Numbered from the stretch's first letter, positions 7,576 through 13,741 are shown. The stretch: 13,741 nt of DNA from DATARH01 sp038228485 (GCA_038228485.1 JBBRPG010000104.1:1-13741); one strand, 5' to 3'. Notes: a model not told the origin generated them from the letters alone. Numbers and translations are program-made.

Positions 7576-7600
7576 AAAATGAAAAGCTCGCGACGAGGCT
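7576..7600 (-). terminator. Weak intrinsic terminator after the 69-codon gene
   Basis: Right after the stop codon the minus strand has a short stem (CTCG-TCG-CGAG, extended to six pairs by a one-base bulge) followed by TTTTCATTTT. The stem is short but the U-rich tail is good. It would separate the small gene from serC. Confidence 0.4.
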
Positions 7601-7808
7601 AGAAAATCGCGAGGCCGATGACCGGGTTGTTCCAGGTCTTGCGCACCTGCGCCTCGACAACGAGACCGGACTCGGTCATCGCGGCGTGGATCCGGTTGTC
7701 GACGTGAGGCATCTCGGGGGAGAGCGACCGCACCAAATGATTGATCGTCGCCTCGTCGCCAATGTGCCACTTCCGAAAATGCGGCTGTTCGCTGCGTTTC
7801 GCGGTCAT
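7599..7808 (-). CDS. Small protein of unknown function, 69 aa
   Basis: I do not recognise this family. The 69-residue product has a short basic start (MTAKRSEQ), then FRKWHIGDEATINHLVRSL, a proline-histidine stretch (SPEMPHVDN) and a mixed C-terminus ending in NNPVIGLAIF. There is no signal peptide, membrane helix or cysteine motif, so a small soluble cytosolic protein is likely. The main evidence that it is real is an excellent ribosome binding site, GGGAGG five bases before the ATG, together with a possible promoter at the proper distance upstream and a terminator-like hairpin directly after the stop. It is transcribed divergently from the flavin monooxygenase, with 243 bp between the two starts, and lies upstream of serC in the same direction. 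A longer plus-strand ORF across the same DNA (7464-7865) has no comparable ribosome binding site and looks like its shadow. Confidence 0.65.
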   Translation of the reverse strand: MTAKRSEQPHFRKWHIGDEATINHLVRSLSPEMPHVDNRIHAAMTESGLVVEAQVRKTWNNPVIGLAIF

Positions 7809-7861
7809 GGATTCCTCCCTAGAGGGGCTATTGGGGGTTCGCCCCGTCCGTGGTGGCGGGT

Positions 7862-7890
7862 GTAATATGCCGGCTTGTGACCGACTGCAA
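7862..7890 (-). promoter_or_regulatory. Possible promoter of the 69-codon gene
   Basis: On the minus strand TTGCAG (7890-7885), exactly 17 bp, then TATTAC (7867-7862). The spacing is ideal but the hexamers match only three and four of six bases. It would give a leader of about 47 nt. Confidence 0.35.
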
Positions 7891-7946
7891 TCGTTATTGC
7901 TAATAAAGGAAACAAAAAAATACCGAACTGCACATTTTTCGAGCAG

Positions 7947-7964
7947 GGTTTACTGACGGTTTAC
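7947..7964. repeat. Tandem GGTTTAC repeat, 11-bp spacing
   Basis: GGTTTAC occurs at 7947-7953 and again at 7958-7964, one helical turn apart, in the divergent region about 90 bp before the flavin monooxygenase. Two same-sense half-sites at 11 bp are the layout bound by OmpR/PhoB-type response regulators. No clear -35/-10 pair for the monooxygenase was found nearby, so the role is only suggested. Confidence 0.35.
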
Positions 7965-8051
7965 AAAACGACAGCTCCAAGCGCTTGCAGTTAGCCTAAA
8001 GGTAGATCAGCGCGCGACTGCTTCAGCCAATGCGCCAGAAGGGAGAATCCG

Positions 8052-9134
8052 ATGCAATACGGCCTGTTCACGATGCCCTCGCATCCGCCGGAGCGCAGCC
8101 TTTACGACGGGCACCGCTGGGATTTGCAGACACTGCGCTGGGCCGACGAATTGGGTTTCAGCGAGGCGTGGATCGGCGAACATCACACCGCGCCGTGGGA
8201 GCCGCATCCCTCCCCCGACCTGCTGATCGCGCAGGCGCTGATGGAGACCAGCCGCATCCGGCTCGCGCCCGGCGGCTTTCTGTTGCCCTACCACCATCCG
8301 GCCGAGCTGGCCAACCGCGTGGCGATGCTCGACCACATGGCGCAAGGCCGGCTCAACTTCGGCGTCGCCGCCAGCGGACTGCCCAGCGATTGGGCAATGT
8401 TCAACGTCGACGGCAATTCCGGGCAGCACCGCGAGATGACCCGCGAGGCGCTCGACATCATCTTGAAGATGTGGACCGAGGAAGAATTCGACTATCCCGG
8501 CAAATACTGGAAGGTCACCAAGACCGGCCGCATGCTCGACAGCCTGATCCCGCACATCAAGCCGTTCCAGAAACCCTACCCGCCGATCGGCGTCGCCGGG
8601 GTCAGCGCCGGCTCGGAGACGCTAAAGCTCGCCGGCGAGCACGGCTTTCTGCCGATGAGCCTCAACCTCAACCCCACTTACGTCGCCAGCCACTGGGCGT
8701 CGGTCGAGGAAGGCGCACGGCGCAGCGGCCGCACCCCGCGCCGCGCCGATTGGCGGCTGGTGCGCGAAATCTTTGTCGCCGACACCGACGAGGCCGCCTG
8801 GCGGCTTTCGGTCGGCGGCCAGATGGGCCGGATGATGCGCGAATACTTTCTGCCGCTGTTGACCAGCGTCGGGGTCATTCAGTTTCTCAAGCATGACGAC
8901 AGCGTCGCCGACAGCGACGTCACCCCCGAATACTGCGCCACGCACAACTGGCTGTTCGGCTCGCCCGCCACCGTGGTCGAGAAGATCGAGCGGATGTACG
9001 CGGAGGTCGGCGGTTTCGGCTCGCTCTTGCTATTCTGCTTCGATTACAGCGAAAACCCGTCGGCTTGGCGCGATTCGATGCGGCTGCTGGCGGAAGAGGT
9101 GATGCCAAGGGTCGCGCACCTTACCGGATCGTAA
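8052..9134 (+). CDS. LLM-class (luciferase-like) flavin-dependent monooxygenase
   Basis: A single-domain TIM-barrel flavoprotein of the bacterial luciferase family, 360 residues. These enzymes use reduced FMN supplied by a separate reductase to oxygenate a small organic substrate. The N-terminus MQYGLFTMPSHPP is the first barrel strand. Other family features are WIGEHHTAPW (41-49), RLAPGGFLLPYHHPAELANR (flavin-side strand), DHMAQGRLNFGVAASGLPSD (94-113), PPIGVAGVSAGSETLKLAG (phosphate-binding area near 178-195) and GSPATVVEKIE near 315. The sequence resembles the group often labelled limonene-monooxygenase-like, but the substrate cannot be predicted. AAGGGAG six bases before the ATG is a strong ribosome binding site. 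It is divergent from the 69-codon gene and separated from the oxidoreductase genes by a large hairpin and a new promoter, so it is probably a separate transcript. No flavin reductase is encoded in the window. Confidence 0.88.
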   Translation: MQYGLFTMPSHPPERSLYDGHRWDLQTLRWADELGFSEAWIGEHHTAPWEPHPSPDLLIAQALMETSRIRLAPGGFLLPYHHPAELANRVAMLDHMAQGRLNFGVAASGLPSDWAMFNVDGNSGQHREMTREALDIILKMWTEEEFDYPGKYWKVTKTGRMLDSLIPHIKPFQKPYPPIGVAGVSAGSETLKLAGEHGFLPMSLNLNPTYVASHWASVEEGARRSGRTPRRADWRLVREIFVADTDEAAWRLSVGGQMGRMMREYFLPLLTSVGVIQFLKHDDSVADSDVTPEYCATHNWLFGSPATVVEKIERMYAEVGGFGSLLLFCFDYSENPSAWRDSMRLLAEEVMPRVAHLTGS

Positions 9135-9154
9135 GCGTCTTGATGTCCTCCTTG

Positions 9155-9203
9155 CGCATGGCGGCGGCTCATTCCCATATAACGGATGAGCCGCTGCCAT
9201 GCG
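9155..9203 (+). terminator. Long hairpin after the flavin monooxygenase
   Basis: An 18-bp stem (9155-9172 with 9186-9203; 17 Watson-Crick pairs and one G-U) with a 13-base loop, 20 bases after the stop codon. No U-run follows, so it may be a Rho-assisted terminator or a 3' end stabiliser. Confidence 0.5.
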
Positions 9204-9285
9204 GCGCCATGCATTGCGCCTGTACCGGTGATGCGGCAGATTCCGCGCGCCGCGGTCGGGTATGGTGTCGGGGGCAACAGGAAAG

Positions 9286-9325
9286 ATGACGCTGCGGTTT
9301 AGCGGAGGTATATACCGCCGCTAAA
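9286..9325 (+). promoter_or_regulatory. Promoter of the oxidoreductase operon with a 28-bp operator-like dyad
   Basis: TTTAGCGG (9298-9305) and CCGCTAAA (9318-9325) are the outer arms of a 28-bp dyad whose core is the perfect palindrome GGTATATACC (9307-9316). Thirteen of fourteen base pairs are symmetric; only 9306/9317 differ. TATATA at the centre works as a -10 box (9309-9314), and ATGACG, 17 bp upstream (9286-9291), as a -35 box matching four of six bases. Transcription would begin near 9321, about 97 bases before the first gene. A dimeric repressor bound here would cover the -10. The regulator family is unknown. Confidence 0.55.
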
Positions 9326-9417
9326 TTGGAGCGCCGCTTCTCCGGCAGGCGACGGCGGGCGCGTGGTCGCGTCCGGAACAGAATGGGCTGGCGGGGGCTT
9401 GGCCCAACGGGAGAAAG

Positions 9418-11205
9418 TTGTTGCAGCCCACCGACATTACCAACCCCGACTATTTCCATAAGGTAGTCGACTGCCAATGGGCCTGCCCGGCGCACACGCC
9501 GGTGCCCGAATACATCCGACTGATCGCAGCGCGCCGCTATACCGAGGCGTGGGCGGTCAACTGGGAGTCGAACGTCTTCCCCGGCATTCTCGGGCGCACC
9601 TGCGATCGGCCGTGCGAGCCGGCTTGCCGGCGCGGCCGCATCGAGAAGGAGCCGGTGGCGATCTGCCGGCTGAAGCGCGTCGCCGCCGACAACAAAGGCG
9701 ACGTCAGCGCCTATATGCCGAAGATCGCCCCGAAGAACGGCAAGCGCATCGCCCTGATCGGCGGCGGCCCGGCCTCGCTGACCGTGGCCCGCGACCTCGC
9801 CCCGCTCGGCTACGAGTGCGTGATGTTCGACGGCGACACCAAGGGCGGCGGCATGATGCGGACGCAAATCCCGCGCTTCCGGCTGCCCCTGTCGGTCACC
9901 GACGAGGAGGTCGACCAAATCCTCGATCTGGGGGTCGAGACCCGTTTCGGCACCTACATATCCAGCCTCAAGCAGATGCTCGCCGAAGGCTGGGATGCGA
10001 TCTTCGTCGGCAGCGGCGCCCCGCGCGGCCGCGAGATCGAGATCCCCGGCCGCCAGGAAGCCGCCGAGCACATCCATATCGGCATCGACTGGCTGTCCTC
10101 CGTCTCGTTCGGGCACATCGACAAGATCGGCAAGCGCGTCATCGTGCTGGGCGGCGGCAACACCGCGATGGATTGCTGCCGCTCCTCGCGCCGTCTCGGC
10201 GGCGAGCAGGTCACTGTCGTCGTCCGCAGCGGCTTCGACGAGATGAAGGCCAGCCCGTGGGAGAAAGAGGATGCGACGCACGAAGGCATCCCGATCCTGA
10301 ATATGCTCGTGCCGCTCGAATTCCTCCACGACAACGGCAAGCTGACCGGCGTCTCGTTCGAAAAGGTCAAGGCCGAGTACGATGACAAAGGGCGGCGCAA
10401 ACTGGTGCCGACCGGCGAGCCGCCGACAATCATCCCGTGCGACGACGTGCTGGTGGCGATCGGCCAGGAAAACGCCTTTCCCTGGATCGAGCGCGATATC
10501 GGCATGGAATTCGACCGCTGGGACATGCCCAAGGTCGATGCCCGCACGATGCAGTCGACGGTCCCCAACGTGTTCTTCGGCGGCGACGCGGCGTTCGGGC
10601 CGAAGAACATCATCTGGGCGGTCGCGCACGGCCATGACGCCGCGATTTCGATCGACAAATTCTGCCACGGCGAGGATGTGGGCGAGCGGCCGCCCCCCGG
10701 GGTTACGCTCGTCAGCCAGAAGATGGGCATTCACGAGTGGAGCTACGACAACGACATCTCGAACGACCTGCGCTACCGGGTGCCGCTGCGCGACACCGAA
10801 GTGGCGCTCGCCGACATCAAGGTCGAGGTCGAGCTCGGCTATGACGAGAAGCTTGGCTACCTCGAGGCCGAACGCTGCCTCAACTGCGATATCCAGACGG
10901 TGTTTACCGGGCCGCTCTGCATCGAATGCGACGCCTGCGTCGACATTTGCCCGGTCGACTGCATCACCTTTACCGAGAACGGCGAAGAAGCCGAGCTGCG
11001 CACCCGTCTTACCGCTCCGTCAACCAATTTGACCCAGGATCTCTACATCGGCAATTCGCTCAAGACCGGACGGATCATGGCCAAGGACGAAGACGTTTGT
11101 CTGCATTGCGGGCTGTGCGCCGAGCGGTGCCCGACCGGCGCCTGGGACATGCGCAAATTCCTCATCGACATCACACAGGCTGGCCCGGCATGCCGAAGCC
11201 GATAG
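9418..11205 (+). CDS. korC: FAD/NAD(P)H and iron-sulfur subunit of 2-oxoacid oxidoreductase (KorC-like)
   Basis: Electron-transfer subunit that would pass electrons from 2-oxoacid oxidation to NAD(P)+. The product is 595 residues. The N-terminal GltD-like cluster region has cysteines at 19, 23, 62, 66, 70 and 83. The FAD motif GGGPAS is at 115-120 and the NAD(P)H motif GGGNTA at 245-250. The GGD at the FAD end of the disulfide-reductase-like fold lies in NVFFGGDAAFGPKNIIWAVA. The C-terminus adds a ferredoxin-like part with CLNC (487-490), CIECDACVDIC (501-511) and CLHCGLCAERC (561-571). It matches my memory of the KorC subunit of the Azoarcus 2-oxoglutarate:NADP+ oxidoreductase. No ATG is near; it starts with TTG at 9418, or with the adjacent TTG at 9421, which has better spacing from GGAG. 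It overlaps the alpha gene by 16 bases if that gene starts at 11190. The acceptor could also be NAD+. Confidence 0.85.
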   Translation: MLQPTDITNPDYFHKVVDCQWACPAHTPVPEYIRLIAARRYTEAWAVNWESNVFPGILGRTCDRPCEPACRRGRIEKEPVAICRLKRVAADNKGDVSAYMPKIAPKNGKRIALIGGGPASLTVARDLAPLGYECVMFDGDTKGGGMMRTQIPRFRLPLSVTDEEVDQILDLGVETRFGTYISSLKQMLAEGWDAIFVGSGAPRGREIEIPGRQEAAEHIHIGIDWLSSVSFGHIDKIGKRVIVLGGGNTAMDCCRSSRRLGGEQVTVVVRSGFDEMKASPWEKEDATHEGIPILNMLVPLEFLHDNGKLTGVSFEKVKAEYDDKGRRKLVPTGEPPTIIPCDDVLVAIGQENAFPWIERDIGMEFDRWDMPKVDARTMQSTVPNVFFGGDAAFGPKNIIWAVAHGHDAAISIDKFCHGEDVGERPPPGVTLVSQKMGIHEWSYDNDISNDLRYRVPLRDTEVALADIKVEVELGYDEKLGYLEAERCLNCDIQTVFTGPLCIECDACVDICPVDCITFTENGEEAELRTRLTAPSTNLTQDLYIGNSLKTGRIMAKDEDVCLHCGLCAERCPTGAWDMRKFLIDITQAGPACRSR

Positions 11206-13058
11206 AAGCAATGCCCACCCAAGCGACGGCGATTCAAGCGACAAACGACTTCGTCGTCAAATTCGCCAACGTCAACGGCTCGGGCTCGGCGAGCGCCAAC
11301 GCGATGTTCGCCAAGTCGGTGCTGCGGATGGGCATCCCGGCCAGCTCGCGCAACATCTTCCCATCGAACATCCAGGGCCTGCCCACCTGGTACGAGGTCC
11401 GCATCTGCGACGCGGGCCATCTCGGCCGGCGCGGCGGCGTCGACATGATGGTGGCGATGAACCCGCAAACCTGGGACGAGGACATCGCCGAGATCGAGCC
11501 GGGCGGCTATCTGCTCTACGACTCGACGCGCGACCTGCCGCAATCGAAGTTCCGCGACGACATCAACGTCATCGGCGCGCCGCTAACCGAGATTTGCAAC
11601 CGCACCTATTCCGACATGCGGCAGCGGCAGTTGTTCAAGAACGTCATCTATCTCGGCGTGCTGTCGGCTCTGCTCGACATGGACGTGGCGGCGATCGAGC
11701 AGCTGATCAACGAGCAATTCAAGGGCCGCGAGGCGCTGGTCAAAGCCAACCTCAATGCTCTGAAACTCGGCCGCGACTGGGCGCTCAGCGAGCTCAAATG
11801 CCCGCTCGGGATTAAGCTGAAAAAATCCGACAGGGTTGGCAACTCGATCTTCGTCAACGGCAACGACACCGCCGCCTTGGGTGCGGTCTATGGCGGCGCG
11901 ACAGTGTGCGCGTGGTATCCGATCACCCCGTCATCCTCGCTCGCCGAGGCGTTTTCGGCGCATTGCTTTCGCTATCGCCGCGACGCCGACAGCAAGCACA
12001 AATTCGCGATTATCCAAGCCGAGGACGAACTCGCCTCGATCGGCATGGTGGTCGGCGCCGGCTGGAACGGCGCGCGCGCCTTCACCGCGACTTCGGGCCC
12101 CGGCATCTCGCTGATGCAGGAGTTCATCGGCCTTGCCTATTTCGCCGAGATACCGGCGGTGATCTTCGACATCCAGCGCGGCAGCCCGTCGACCGGCATG
12201 CCGACGCGGACCCAGCAGGCCGACATCCTGTCCTGCGCCTATGCCTCGCATGGCGACACCAAGCACGTGCTGATCTTCCCGAAAGACCCGCATGAAGCCT
12301 TCACGATGGCCGCCGACGCGCTCGACCTCGCCGACCGGCTGCAGACCCCGATCTTCGTCATGCTCGACCTCGATATCGGCATGAACGATTGGCTGGTGCC
12401 GCCGCTCGAATGGGACCCGGCGCGCAAATTCGACCGCGGCAAGGTGATGACCGCCGAGCAGCTCGAAGCCGGGGTCGAGTTCGGCCGTTACCTCGATGTC
12501 GACGGCGACGGCATTACTTACCGCACCCTGCCGGGCACGCATCCGAAGCGCGGCGCTTTCTTTACCCGCGGCACCAGCAAGGACCGCTACGCCCGCTATA
12601 GCGAAGAGGGCCACGACTACGTCGACAACATGCAGCGGTTGCTGCACAAGTTCGAGACCGCGAAGCGACTGGTGCCCCAGCCCGAAAAGCGCATGGCCCC
12701 GGAGCCGACCAAATTCGGCGTGCTCTATTTCGGCTCGACCACCGTGGCGATGGAAGAGGCGTTCGAAGCGCTCGAAGCGCGCGGCCTCCATCTCGATGCG
12801 ATGCGCCTCCGCGGCTTCCCGTTTGCCGACGAGGTTTCGGATTTCATCGCCGACCACGAGCGCGTCTTTGTCGTCGAGCAGAACCGCGACGCGCAGATGC
12901 GCACGCTGCTCACCACCGAGCTCGAGATCGATCCTGCCAAGCTCGTCCCGATCCTGCATTACGACGGCACCCCGATCACCGCCCGGTTCATCGTCAAGGC
13001 GATCGCCGACATCATCGCCGTCGTCACCCTCGCTCCGCTCCGCAAGGCCCGGAGCTGA
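11190..13058 (+). CDS. korA: 2-oxoacid:acceptor oxidoreductase, fused gamma-alpha subunit (KorA-like)
   Basis: Part of the TPP- and CoA-dependent enzyme that decarboxylates a 2-oxoacid, probably 2-oxoglutarate, to an acyl-CoA. The product is 622 residues. The N-terminal gamma domain covers about 20-190 and opens with DFVVKFANVNGSGSASAN. The alpha pyrimidine-binding domain follows from about 220, with YPITPSSS (243-250), QAEDE (276-280), TSGPG (301-305) and RGSPSTGMPTRTQQ (330-343). The C-terminal transketolase-like domain contains HVLIFPKDP and, near the end, VFVVEQNRDAQM. Two starts are possible: ATG 11190, with AGG ten bases upstream, or ATG 11211, with GAAG only two bases upstream. The frame is open further upstream inside korC, but that is shadow. 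It ends RKARS-TGA, with the TGA overlapping an ATG; the same codons recur 101 bases downstream. The substrate is inferred from family resemblance only. Confidence 0.88.
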   Translation: MPKPIEAMPTQATAIQATNDFVVKFANVNGSGSASANAMFAKSVLRMGIPASSRNIFPSNIQGLPTWYEVRICDAGHLGRRGGVDMMVAMNPQTWDEDIAEIEPGGYLLYDSTRDLPQSKFRDDINVIGAPLTEICNRTYSDMRQRQLFKNVIYLGVLSALLDMDVAAIEQLINEQFKGREALVKANLNALKLGRDWALSELKCPLGIKLKKSDRVGNSIFVNGNDTAALGAVYGGATVCAWYPITPSSSLAEAFSAHCFRYRRDADSKHKFAIIQAEDELASIGMVVGAGWNGARAFTATSGPGISLMQEFIGLAYFAEIPAVIFDIQRGSPSTGMPTRTQQADILSCAYASHGDTKHVLIFPKDPHEAFTMAADALDLADRLQTPIFVMLDLDIGMNDWLVPPLEWDPARKFDRGKVMTAEQLEAGVEFGRYLDVDGDGITYRTLPGTHPKRGAFFTRGTSKDRYARYSEEGHDYVDNMQRLLHKFETAKRLVPQPEKRMAPEPTKFGVLYFGSTTVAMEEAFEALEARGLHLDAMRLRGFPFADEVSDFIADHERVFVVEQNRDAQMRTLLTTELEIDPAKLVPILHYDGTPITARFIVKAIADIIAVVTLAPLRKARS

Positions 13059-13159
13059 TGCCCTTTTTTATCCTGACATATCCTCACCCGCGCTGGCGCG
13101 CTCCCTCCCCCGCAAGCGGGGGAGGGTTGAGGTGGGGGCAGCGCAAGGCCCGCAGCTGA
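13058..13159 (+). CDS. 33-codon minigene carried by the inserted palindrome
   Basis: ATG at 13058 overlaps the last base of the korA stop, and the frame stays open through the whole palindrome. It ends at TGA 13157-13159, which overlaps the ATG of the beta subunit. The product of 33 residues begins MPFFILTYPHPRW, is rich in Gly, Pro, Arg and Trp, and ends in RKARS exactly as KorA does. The same codons are used in the second repeat copy, with CGC in place of the synonymous CGG. It carries the same AAGG as the beta start. I do not expect the peptide to have a function; its value may be to carry ribosomes across the insertion. Translation is inferred from frame and overlaps only. Confidence 0.4.
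   Translation: MPFFILTYPHPRWRAPSPASGGGLRWGQRKARS
13061..13141. mobile_element. REP-like palindromic element between the alpha and beta genes
   Basis: About 80 bp of extragenic palindrome. The main hairpin is CCCTCCCCCGC (13103-13113) paired with GCGGGGGAGGG (13116-13126). A smaller hairpin CGCG-CTGG-CGCG lies at 13089-13100, and an outer clamp CCTCA/TGAGG at 13082-13086 and 13128-13132, forming a three-way junction. It begins with T6 at 13064-13069. Similar CCCTCCCCCGC-type palindromes are common between genes in many alphaproteobacteria. No transposase is encoded here; mobilisation in trans is inferred. Confidence 0.65.
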
Positions 13160-13741
13160 TGACCTACATCACCAAGCCGAAACTTCATCATCCCAACCTG
13201 CCGATCAACGATCTCGGCTATACCCACCGCGACTACGAGGGGTCGATCTCGACCCTCTGCGCCGGGTGCGGGCACGATTCGATTTCGGCAGCGATCATCC
13301 AGGCCTGCTTCGAGCTCGACCTGCCGCCGCACCGGGTCGCCAAGATGTCCGGCATCGGCTGCTCGTCGAAGACGCCGACCTACTTCCTCGGCCAGAGCCA
13401 CGGCTTCAACAGCGTGCATGGGCGCATGCCGTCGGTGGCGACCGGCGCCAACCTCGCCAACCGCGACCTGATCTACCTCGGCGTCTCCGGCGACGGCGAT
13501 TCCGCCTCGATCGGCCTCGGCCAGTTCGCCCATTGCCTGCGCCGCGGCGTCAACCTGGTCTACATCGTCGAGAACAACGGCGTTTACGTCCTGACCAAGG
13601 GCCAGTTCTCGGCGACTGCCGACGAAGGCTCGACCTCGAAGAAGGGCGTCGGCAATACCGACTCGCCGATCGACCTGGTGTCGATGGCCCTCCTCCTCGG
13701 CGCGAGCTTCGTGGCGCGATCCTTCTCGGGCGACAAGGCGC
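13159..13741 (+). CDS. korB: 2-oxoacid:acceptor oxidoreductase, beta subunit (KorB-like), C-terminus cut by window edge
   Basis: TPP-binding subunit of the same enzyme. 194 residues are visible of a family length usually near 300-350. Cluster-type cysteines are at C34 and C37 (LCAGCGHDS) and C68 (GIGCSS). The TPP/Mg motif begins with GDGDS (111-115) and ends with ENNGVYVLTKGQ (138-149), which is characteristic of 2-oxoacid:ferredoxin oxidoreductase beta chains. The start ATG overlaps the TGA of the minigene lying on the inserted palindrome, with AAGG ten bases upstream. An in-frame GTG at 13132 lies inside the palindrome and is unlikely. Together with the two upstream genes it forms a complete gamma-alpha, beta and electron-output set. 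Any downstream genes are outside the window. Confidence 0.9.
   Translation, partial: MTYITKPKLHHPNLPINDLGYTHRDYEGSISTLCAGCGHDSISAAIIQACFELDLPPHRVAKMSGIGCSSKTPTYFLGQSHGFNSVHGRMPSVATGANLANRDLIYLGVSGDGDSASIGLGQFAHCLRRGVNLVYIVENNGVYVLTKGQFSATADEGSTSKKGVGNTDSPIDLVSMALLLGASFVARSFSGDKA

Larger units (their letters stand above)
13041..13161 (+). repeat. Duplicated gene-junction sequence flanking an inserted element
   Basis: CGCAAGGCCCGGAGCTGATG at 13041-13060 recurs at 13142-13161 with one difference (G13052 is C13153). Both copies span a TGA-ATG overlap (TGATG) and carry AAGG ten bases before the ATG. With two mismatches the match extends to 24 bp. Copy 1 contains the korA stop, copy 2 the beta-subunit start. 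The simplest ancestor is a directly overlapping alpha/beta junction that was duplicated around an insertion with a 101-bp period. Confidence 0.8.

Noticed and set aside
7464..7865. 133-codon plus-strand ORF in the serC upstream region
   Set aside because: It overlaps the 69-codon gene on the other strand, lacks a good ribosome binding site and crosses two probable promoters and a terminator-like hairpin.
9169..10734. 521-codon minus-strand ORF over korC, and 11931-12959 over korA
   Set aside because: These are antisense to motif-rich oxidoreductase genes, with no independent start signals or family features.
13041..13069. Intrinsic terminator at the end of korA (GCTCCG/CGGAGC stem, then T6)
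   Set aside because: Eight bases separate the 6-bp stem (13037-13055) from the T-run, too far for a standard terminator, and the beta gene must be expressed downstream. Partial attenuation remains possible.
8052..13741. The monooxygenase and the oxidoreductase as one new pathway operon
   Set aside because: They are in the same direction, but a 283-bp gap with a long hairpin and a separate operator-bearing promoter lies between them, and no shared substrate or flavin reductase is evident.

Overview
The window looks like chromosomal DNA from an alphaproteobacterium. Base composition is roughly two-thirds GC. SerC is the short alphaproteobacterial type of phosphoserine transaminase. serC, serA, hisZ and purA lie together in that order, an arrangement I associate with sphingomonads and their relatives, although the genus cannot be fixed from this window. 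I saw no tRNA, rRNA, CRISPR array, transposase or integrase.

Left part (1-7808), all on the minus strand. Read in the direction of transcription it runs: a small unknown gene of 69 codons (7808-7599), serC (7400-6240), serA (6240-4663), a strong hairpin terminator (4650-4618), a 386-bp gap with an AT-rich island, hisZ (4261-3062), purA (3069-1780), a 66-codon antitoxin-like ORF (1773-1573), and nadE, which runs off the left edge. serC/serA overlap by one base (TGATG) and hisZ/purA by eight bases, so each pair is probably translationally coupled. Together they make phosphoserine, support histidine synthesis, commit IMP to AMP, and finish NAD synthesis. nadE appears to have its own near-consensus promoter (TTGACA-17-TATAAG) that starts inside the end of the 66-codon ORF and carries an embedded dyad. 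This places the true nadE start at 1494 and not at the upstream GTG.

Right part (8052-13741), all on the plus strand. A luciferase-like flavin monooxygenase (8052-9134) is followed by an 18-bp hairpin, then a promoter whose -10 box is the centre of a 28-bp near-perfect dyad, then three genes for a 2-oxoacid oxidoreductase. These are a GltD-like FAD/NAD(P)H and iron-sulfur subunit (9418-11205), a fused gamma-alpha subunit (11190-13058) and the TPP-binding beta subunit (13159 to the window end, truncated). The set resembles the KorCAB type 2-oxoglutarate:NADP+ oxidoreductase described from Azoarcus.

The most unusual structure is at the alpha/beta junction. A palindromic REP-like element of about 80 bp sits there, flanked by two copies of a 20-bp sequence that spans the stop-start junction (19/20 identical). 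The first copy keeps a start codon overlapping the alpha stop, the element is open for 33 codons, and that minigene ends in a TGA overlapping the beta ATG. The stop-start overlap has therefore been duplicated on both sides of the insertion, which may preserve coupling. Apart from this I see no convincing undescribed multi-gene system; most of the window is ordinary metabolism.
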